From the NCBI RefSeq assembly GCF_021653975.1, contig NZ_JAJKFK010000010.1, positions 1 through 64,000 on the forward strand: a stretch of 64,000 nt of DNA, written 5' to 3'. Positions 59,187-64,000 of this stretch are shown piece after piece. Position numbers and translations under genes: made by a program. Position 1 is the stretch's first letter. Every line of letters starts with the position of its first letter. Origin of the DNA: Amycolatopsis sp. GM8. GTDB taxonomy: Bacteria; Actinomycetota; Actinomycetes; Mycobacteriales; Pseudonocardiaceae. The notes below the pieces were generated by a model. That model worked only from the letters and a program-made list of their open reading frames with translations, ran no database searches and had not been told where the DNA came from.

Positions 59187-60121
59187 TGGCGGAGATCGCC
59201 GGTTTCGCCGGCATGTCCCACAGCCCGTTCGCGAACCTGCTGCCGCCCGATGGGGAAAACGGCCCGGGAGCGCTGTTTCTCGCCGACGCGGGCCGCGTTC
59301 GCGAGGCCGTGGCGCACCTCGCGCCGGACGCGGTCGTCGTCATCGGGCCGGATCACTTCCACGCCAACTTCTACGACGTGATGCCGCCTTTCGTGCTCGG
59401 TGTCGAGGAGGCCGTCGGGTTCGGCGACTACGGCAGCACGCCCGGCCCGCTGCCGGTGGCGGGCAAGCTCGCCTGGCCGCTGCACGCGGCGCTGACCGCG
59501 GCTGGGTTCGACCTGTCGCTGTCTTATTCGCTGACCGTCGACCACGGCATCGTGCAGAGCTACGAGATGATCACCGGTGGTACCGCGCTGCCGATGGTGC
59601 CGCTGGTCGTGAACACCGCCGCGCCGCCGCTACCTTCGTTGCGGCGCTGTGTTTCTCTCGGGCAGGCGCTCGGCGCCGCGCTGCGTGCGGCCGATTTCCC
59701 GGGGCGGATCCTGGTTGTGGCTAGCGGGGGCCTGTCGCATTGGCTGCCTTCCAACGATCCGCGGGACCCGGCCGTGGCCGGTGACCGGCGCTCGGCCCTC
59801 ATCCACGGCCGGGCCGATGTCCGGACGTTCGCCACCGCGCGAGAACCCGGAGTGCGCGCGATGGGCGGCAACCCGGCGGCGCGGGTCAACGCCGAATGGG
59901 ACCGCTGGTTCCTCGACCGGCTGGCCGCCGATGACGCCGCCGGGATCGCCGCGCAGGGCCACGAGCACCTCGAAGACCACGCCGGCAGCGGCGGCCACGA
60001 GGTGCGATGCTGGTTGATCGGCCAGATCGCCGTCGGCCTGCCCCTGGTCTGGACCAGCTACGAGCCAGTGCCGGAGTGGATCACCGGGATGGGGATCGGC
60101 ACCACCTTTTCGGTTGTCTGA
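59186..60121 (+). CDS. mhpB: LigB-type extradiol dioxygenase, MhpB-like
   Basis: A 311-residue class III extradiol dioxygenase. It matches MhpB (2,3-dihydroxyphenylpropionate 1,2-dioxygenase, 314 residues) along its length: MSHSPFANLL with His12, DHFHANFYDVMPPFVLG with His57, TVDHG with His120, GGLSHW with His185, and the closing PEWITGMGIG. His120 and His185 correspond to the catalytic pair of MhpB. The substrate is probably a 3-substituted catechol with an acid side chain. No MhpA-type hydroxylase of the classic kind is nearby; the FMO at 54507 may serve (inference). Confidence 0.88.
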   Translation: MAEIAGFAGMSHSPFANLLPPDGENGPGALFLADAGRVREAVAHLAPDAVVVIGPDHFHANFYDVMPPFVLGVEEAVGFGDYGSTPGPLPVAGKLAWPLHAALTAAGFDLSLSYSLTVDHGIVQSYEMITGGTALPMVPLVVNTAAPPLPSLRRCVSLGQALGAALRAADFPGRILVVASGGLSHWLPSNDPRDPAVAGDRRSALIHGRADVRTFATAREPGVRAMGGNPAARVNAEWDRWFLDRLAADDAAGIAAQGHEHLEDHAGSGGHEVRCWLIGQIAVGLPLVWTSYEPVPEWITGMGIGTTFSVV

Positions 60122-60142
60122 AGGGGAAACTGCCCCGAATGA

Positions 60143-60715
60143 CTACTGATGCTGGACCCACGCTATGAAGTCCGCGGCGAGACCAGGCGGGTTCGCCGCC
60201 ACTGCTTGCTCGGCGATCGCGTCGTAGTACTCCAATTCGTGGACGAGCACCGGGATGGGGCGTTTGAAGATCGCCTCGATCAGGCCGGTGGTGTGCAGGT
60301 GGCCGGCCAGCCGAACACAGACGTCGACGAAGCGCTGCGAGACCTGCTCCTCCGATTCCACTTCCAGACTCCGGATCCACTCGCCGCGAAGGTGCGCGCC
60401 GGCCGCATCTTGGGAGCTGACGGCGAGTTGGTTCTGCAGCCAGAAGGCGTAGTTCCAGCGTGCCTCGGCGTGGTCGGCGGGAGGCCCCGCGCGCAGCAAG
60501 GTCGACCCGCGTTGCGCGGCCAGCATCTGCTGGACGCGCGCTTCGGTGTTGTAGCCGATCGTCACCGTCGGTCGGGATGGGTCGTCGTCTTCGTCCTCGA
60601 CAAGCAGCGACACCACGTAGATATCGCTGGTTTCGGTAGCCGGAATGGCGGAGATCGCCTGCGTGGCGGTGTGTTGCAGGTGGTTCTCGAAGGTTGTGCG
60701 CACCGAGTCCTCCAT
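60143..60715 (-). CDS. Hypothetical protein
   Basis: A 190-residue soluble protein, not recognised. It is acidic, with DIYVVSLLVEDEDDDPSR near residue 32 and AIFKRPIPVLVHELEYYDAI near the C-terminus, and it has many helical stretches. It has no signal peptide or membrane segment. It converges on the dioxygenase gene with a 21-base gap and lies 36 bases downstream of the TetR gene on the same strand, so it may be co-transcribed with it. Confidence 0.7.
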   Translation of the reverse strand: MEDSVRTTFENHLQHTATQAISAIPATETSDIYVVSLLVEDEDDDPSRPTVTIGYNTEARVQQMLAAQRGSTLLRAGPPADHAEARWNYAFWLQNQLAVSSQDAAGAHLRGEWIRSLEVESEEQVSQRFVDVCVRLAGHLHTTGLIEAIFKRPIPVLVHELEYYDAIAEQAVAANPPGLAADFIAWVQHQ

Positions 60716-60751
60716 TTCAGTGCGGAACCGTGGTCGTGCGGATCGGTCCTG

Positions 60752-61330
60752 TCATTCCAGTGAGGCGCTCGCTGCCCGCAGTTCGTCCAGGGCTGCCAAC
60801 GCGTACTGGGCGAAGTTGTCGTCGCCGTCGCGGTCGCCGTCGGCCCATTCGGCGTAGGCGCGTTTGAAGGCGAGGACGCCGAGTTCGCTGGCAAGTGCCG
60901 CGGTCGGGTCGGGCACGCCGCGGGCGGTCAGGGCGGTCGTCATCGCGGAGGCGAGGCTGACGGTCTTGAGGGCGTCGCGCTGCTGGAGTTCGGTGCTGGT
61001 GGCGATGGCCGCTCTCAGCCGGGGGGCGAACTCGCGGTTGAAGGTGCCCATCGCGGTCGAGGCGCGTTCGAGACCGGCGGCGACCGCCTCGAGGGGAGTG
61101 GCGTCGGCGGGCGCCTCGGTGATCCCCTCGGTGAGCAGCAGGCTCAGCGTTTCCTGCCCGGCCACGAGTAGCTCGCGCTTGTCGGGGAAGTGCCGGAAGA
61201 ACGTGCTTTTGGTGACCCCGGCGCGCTCCGCGATCTGCACCACGGTGGTGGCGTCGTAGCCCTGCTCGGTGAACAGGTCGACGGCCGCCACGACGAGACG
61301 TTCGCGTGCCCCTGGTTCCCATCGGCCCAT
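60752..61330 (-). CDS. TetR-family regulator
   Basis: A 192-residue TetR protein: the helix-turn-helix is TTVVQIAERAGVTKSTFFRH (residues about 28-47), followed by FPDKRELLVAG. It is divergent from an NAD-epimerase-like gene, with two 24-base palindromic operators in between, so it probably represses that gene and itself. Confidence 0.9.
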   Translation of the reverse strand: MGRWEPGARERLVVAAVDLFTEQGYDATTVVQIAERAGVTKSTFFRHFPDKRELLVAGQETLSLLLTEGITEAPADATPLEAVAAGLERASTAMGTFNREFAPRLRAAIATSTELQQRDALKTVSLASAMTTALTARGVPDPTAALASELGVLAFKRAYAEWADGDRDGDDNFAQYALAALDELRAASASLE

Positions 61331-61343
61331 GGGTCCATCATAT

Positions 61344-61367
61344 GTGACGGGACTCTTGTCCCATCAC
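61344..61367. promoter_or_regulatory. TetR operator, copy 1
   Basis: Arms GTGACGGGAC and GTCCCATCAC with a 4-base centre; the arms match at 9 of 10 positions. It lies 13 bases upstream of the TetR start. Confidence 0.82.
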
Positions 61368-61376
61368 TCTGCTAAA

Positions 61377-61400
61377 GTGACGGGACAAGAGTCCCATCAC
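61377..61400. promoter_or_regulatory. TetR operator, copy 2
   Basis: Arms GTGACGGGAC and GTCCCATCAC with centre AAGA, exactly 33 bases (three helical turns) from copy 1. It lies 15 bases before the epimerase-like start. Confidence 0.82.
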
Positions 61401-61415
61401 GTGGAAGAGGGTTCC

Positions 61416-62297
61416 ATGCGCGTCTTCGTCACTGGCGGCACCGGTCTGATCGGGTCCGCCGTCGTCGCCGAACTGCTCGGCAACGGCCACACCGTCCTCG
61501 CCCTCGTCCGCTCCGACGCGTCCGCCCAGGTCGCGGCGCAGGCGGGCGCCGAGTCGCTCCGGGGCACCCTCGCCGACCTGGACGTCCTGCGCGCCGGCGC
61601 GGCCCGGGCCGATGGGGTGATCCACCTCGCGTTCGCCAATGACTTCAGCAGCGCGGAGACCGTCGCCCGCGCGGTCGCCGAGGAAACCGCCGCCATGGCA
61701 ACGCTCGGCGAGGAACTCATCGGCAGCGACCGGCCCCTGGTCACCGTCTCGGGCACGCCCTATGTGCCGGGCCGCGTCTCCACCGAGGCCGACCCGCTCA
61801 CCACCGACGGTCCGGTCGGTGGCCGCTCCCTCGCGGTCAGGGCGGTCCTGGACCTGGCGTCGCAGGGGGTTCGCAGCACGGCCATCCGCCTGCCGCGCAC
61901 GGTGCACAACGAGGGCGACGGCGGGTTCGCCGGTGTGCTGACCGGCATCGCGCGCCAGAGCGGAGTGTCGGGCTACCCCGGCGACGGCACACAACGCTGG
62001 CCCGCGGTGCACGCGCTGGACGCGGCGGTCCTGTTCCGGCTCGCCCTGGAGCAGGCCGAAGCGGGCACCGCCTGGCACGCCGTGGCCGACGAGGGGGACC
62101 AGGTGCGCGACATCGCCGCGGTCATCGGCCGGCGGCTCGGCCTGCCGGTCCAGTCGGTGCCGGTGGAGAGCTACGGGGCGCTCGGCCAGATCTTCGCCGC
62201 CGACCAGCCCTCGTCGAGCACCCACACGCGGCAGGCGCTCGGCTGGGAGCCGAAGCACCCGAGCCTGCTGGAGGACCTGGAAAACATCAAGCCCTGA
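61416..62297 (+). CDS. NAD-dependent epimerase/dehydratase-like SDR
   Basis: A 293-residue extended SDR. The cofactor motif is VTGGTGLIGSAVVAELL at the N-terminus; the C-terminal part (TRQALGWEPKHPSLLEDLEN) is typical of atypical/extended SDRs. The usual YxxxK is not obvious, so the reaction is uncertain. The ATG at 61416 follows GAAGAGGG. It is controlled through the two palindromes shared with the divergent TetR gene and ends at a strong hairpin. Confidence 0.85.
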   Translation: MRVFVTGGTGLIGSAVVAELLGNGHTVLALVRSDASAQVAAQAGAESLRGTLADLDVLRAGAARADGVIHLAFANDFSSAETVARAVAEETAAMATLGEELIGSDRPLVTVSGTPYVPGRVSTEADPLTTDGPVGGRSLAVRAVLDLASQGVRSTAIRLPRTVHNEGDGGFAGVLTGIARQSGVSGYPGDGTQRWPAVHALDAAVLFRLALEQAEAGTAWHAVADEGDQVRDIAAVIGRRLGLPVQSVPVESYGALGQIFAADQPSSSTHTRQALGWEPKHPSLLEDLENIKP

Positions 62298-62309
62298 CCA
62301 GCGGCGGTG

Positions 62310-62343
62310 CCCAGAGCACGCCGACCAGCCGGCGTGCTCTGGG
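62310..62343. terminator. Bidirectional terminator-like hairpin
   Basis: A 14-bp stem CCCAGAGCACGCCG pairing with 62330-62343, with a 6-base loop. It lies between the convergent epimerase-like and alpha/beta hydrolase genes. Confidence 0.8.
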
Positions 62344-62388
62344 GGAGCGGGGCTCCGCGTCCTGAGTGAACGGTTCCGAAAACGTCCG

Positions 62389-63150
62389 CTACCCGTCGAG
62401 CTTGGCCCAGAACGCTTCCAGCGCGGTGGCTACGGGGCGCGGGCTCTCGGTCGGCCACCAGTGTCCGACCGCCAGTTCGGCGATCTCGGCCCCGCTCGCC
62501 TCGGCCGCGGCCCGATGCTGCGCAAGGGTTCCGTTCCCCAGGCCCACATCCTCGGTCGCGACGAGCGCGAGCCCCGGTCGCTGCCGCGCCTTCGCGAGCT
62601 CGCGCCCGGCCTTGGCCATCACCGGCTGGATCGCCGACCGGTACAGGGAAAGAACAGCCTGCCCCATCCCGTCATCCAGGCTCGCGGCGACGCGTTCCGC
62701 GCCCGTACCGGTCATGCCCAGCGCCTCGGCCACGGCGAGCCGCTTCGCGAAGGGGCCGCCGAACAGCTCCTTGACCGACTCTTCCCCGAGACCGTCCTGC
62801 TGCCACACCTGAGCCCGCTTGTGCCAGCGGTAATCAGCCGCGTACAGGCCGAGCGCGTCCGACGCCCAGCTGCGGACCAGATCGGGCCGCGTCATCGCGA
62901 TCCGGACCACATGGCCGCCACCCCAGTCGTGCCCGACGACATCAACCGGTTCACGGAACTGGCCCAGCCGCTCGGCGAGCCACTCCCCGTATGCCTCGAC
63001 GGTGGCCGGGAAATCGCGCGTCGCAGGCGAACCGAAGCCGGGTGGGGAGAGCGTGAAAGCGTCGTCCCGGCCCAGCTCCGCGAGAAGCGGCCCCCACACG
63101 GTGGCATTTTCCGGGTTGCCGTGCACCAGAACAAGCGGGACGCGAGACAT
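62389..63150 (-). CDS. Alpha/beta hydrolase (epoxide hydrolase/dehalogenase-like)
   Basis: A 253-residue alpha/beta hydrolase. LVHGNPENATVWGPLL carries the HGNP motif, VVGHDWGGGHVVRIA has an Asp nucleophile, and VGHWWPTESP supplies the His. The Asp nucleophile places it with epoxide hydrolases and haloalkane dehalogenases. The ATG at 63150 has GAGGAG 7 bases upstream. It is downstream of, and co-directional with, the TetR gene at 63257, its probable regulator. Confidence 0.82.
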   Translation of the reverse strand: MSRVPLVLVHGNPENATVWGPLLAELGRDDAFTLSPPGFGSPATRDFPATVEAYGEWLAERLGQFREPVDVVGHDWGGGHVVRIAMTRPDLVRSWASDALGLYAADYRWHKRAQVWQQDGLGEESVKELFGGPFAKRLAVAEALGMTGTGAERVAASLDDGMGQAVLSLYRSAIQPVMAKAGRELAKARQRPGLALVATEDVGLGNGTLAQHRAAAEASGAEIAELAVGHWWPTESPRPVATALEAFWAKLDG

Positions 63151-63256
63151 TACTGGCTCCTCATCGGCAGAATAAATGTGCATGCGTACACGCAAGTTAT
63201 AGCACCGGACGAAGACCGTGTGCCACCACGGAGATTGCGCCGACAGGAACCGGGAG

Positions 63257-63859
63257 TCAGCCGCTGAAGGCCGCGCGCACCGAGCGCGTCGCCTCGCGGA
63301 TGACGGCCGGCAGATTCCGCACCGGCGGTGTCGCGATCAGCTGCATCCCGGTCCCGCGCAGCAGGGCCAGCAACAACACCGCGGCCGCGGCCGGATCGGC
63401 GTCGCCCCGGATCGAACCGTCCGCCACCCCCTGTCGCACCAGGTCGGCGAGGTACCGGCGGAAACTCTTGTCCCGCTGGGCGAACAGCGGCGCCAGCAAG
63501 GGATCCGCCGCGATCGCCTCACCCCACAACTGCAGGAACGCCCGAGTCGACGGGGTTCGGTCGGCGATGTTGCGCAGGTACGCCTCGACGAGCCCGGTCA
63601 GGTGCGCCAACCCGTTTCCCTCGTACGGCGGGATCTCGAACCACCGTCCCGCGTCCACCACCGCCTCCAGGAGACGCTCCCGGCTGCCGAAATGGTGGTA
63701 CACGATCCCGCGGCTGTATCCCGCGGCCTCGCCCACCTGCGCGAGCGTGACCCCGCGCGAGCCGTTGCGGGCGATGAGGTCCATTGCCGCGTCGAGCACC
63801 CGGCGTTCGGTCTCGGCGCGTCGCTGCTCCTGCGTCCGCCGGGGTGGGGTTTCGGCCAC
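63257..63859 (-). CDS. TetR-family regulator
   Basis: A 200-residue TetR protein: helix-turn-helix VTLAQVGEAAGYSRGIVYHH (about residues 37-56), then GSRERLLEAVVDAG. The C-terminal part resembles the TetR_C group that responds to hydrophobic ligands. It lies 106 bases upstream of the hydrolase gene on the same strand. No clear palindrome was found in the gap. Confidence 0.88.
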   Translation of the reverse strand: MAETPPRRTQEQRRAETERRVLDAAMDLIARNGSRGVTLAQVGEAAGYSRGIVYHHFGSRERLLEAVVDAGRWFEIPPYEGNGLAHLTGLVEAYLRNIADRTPSTRAFLQLWGEAIAADPLLAPLFAQRDKSFRRYLADLVRQGVADGSIRGDADPAAAAVLLLALLRGTGMQLIATPPVRNLPAVIREATRSVRAAFSG

Positions 63860-63989
63860 TTCTCGTTCTCCCAGGGGGTCGGTCGTTCTTGCTGAGAGTG
63901 TGACCGGTAGCGGTCGTTGTGGCGAACCGCACGCCTGTGCGTGGCGTCACTGCGGTACGTTTCGGGGCGACCCTCTGAGGGGAGGCAGC

Positions 63990-64000
63990 GTGGCGCAGCC
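63990..64000 (+). CDS. Start of an unidentified gene, partial
   Basis: A GTG at 63990 is preceded by GGGGAGG at a spacing of about 5 bases, a good ribosome site. Only Met-Ala-Gln and part of the next codon are inside the window, so the product cannot be identified. Confidence 0.35.

Noticed and set aside
60122..60142. GGGG/CCCC mini-hairpin as a terminator after the MhpB-like gene
   Set aside because: The stem is only 4 base pairs with no T-tract, too weak to call.
63170..63210. GTGCATGCGTACAC-like element upstream of the hydrolase gene, with GTTATAG nearby, resembling the shared operator
   Set aside because: The arms and the 7-base spacing do not match the seven-site consensus, and the dyad is weak (5 of 7).
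1..64000. CRISPR array, tRNA, rRNA, insertion sequences, prophage or attachment sites
   Set aside because: No regularly spaced repeats, cloverleaf-like sequences, transposase or integrase motifs were found on reading through the window.

Overview
The window is high-GC DNA with frequent GTG starts, tight 4-bp gene overlaps, mycofactocin-type SDR, PucR, IclR and TetR regulators, and a cobalt-type nitrile hydratase cluster. It reads as an actinobacterial chromosome, probably Pseudonocardiales or a related soil actinomycete. The genus cannot be fixed from the sequence alone. No tRNA, rRNA, insertion sequence, CRISPR array or phage gene was seen. Almost every gene belongs to the breakdown of organic compounds, so the window looks like a catabolic island made of several separately controlled modules.

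Module 1 (about 1.5-27.1 kb) is a large oxidative and CoA-dependent pathway. One leftward operon (10285 to 1528) encodes an NTF2-fused flavin monooxygenase, a luciferase-type flavoprotein, an NTF2 protein, a MaoC/FAS1-type hydratase, an Ltp2-type thiolase-fold aldolase with its DUF35 partner, a family III CoA transferase and an acyl-CoA ligase. Around it lie an epoxide-hydrolase-like enzyme, a mycofactocin-type SDR, a sugar-type ABC importer, a Baeyer-Villiger monooxygenase, an 854-residue double CoA transferase, a TetR regulator, an enoyl-CoA hydratase, an esterase, a second acyl-CoA ligase, an acyl-CoA dehydrogenase and a VOC protein. Seven copies of one previously unlabelled dyad operator (11-bp arms, 7-bp spacer) lie in the promoters of these units, including that of the TetR gene. 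They tie about 25 kb into one regulon. The enzyme set fits a cyclic ketone, terpenoid or steroid-like substrate (inference).

Module 2 (27.3-33.5 kb) is a cobalt nitrile hydratase/amidase cluster: ArsR repressor, an AmiC-like sensor with an N-terminal SRPBCC-like domain, CbtB and CbtA cobalt uptake, amidase, nitrile hydratase beta and alpha subunits, and an activator. The same 22-bp operator is present upstream of arsR and upstream of cbtB. Module 3 (33.5-38.5 kb) pairs a secreted tannase/feruloyl-esterase-family enzyme and an MHS-type transporter with a divergent PucR-like activator, across a perfect 9-bp inverted repeat.

Module 4 (38.5-53.2 kb) is a GntR-controlled pathway: a divergent P450, a second RbsABC-type importer, an SDR, the GntR regulator, then an operon with two VOC extradiol dioxygenases, FAH hydrolase, old-yellow-enzyme, SDR, a class II aldolase-like protein without its metal ligands, meta-cleavage hydrolase, a 2-oxopentenoate hydratase/decarboxylase and a 4-oxalocrotonate tautomerase. 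Four related operator-like elements flank it. Module 5 (53.2-60.1 kb) is IclR-linked: SnoaL-like protein, cupin, flavin monooxygenase on one strand; SDR, cupin, alpha/beta hydrolase and an MhpB-like LigB-type ring-cleavage dioxygenase on the other.

The end of the window (60.1-64 kb) is ordinary: a hypothetical protein, a TetR/NAD-epimerase divergent pair with two 24-bp operators, an alpha/beta hydrolase and another TetR regulator.
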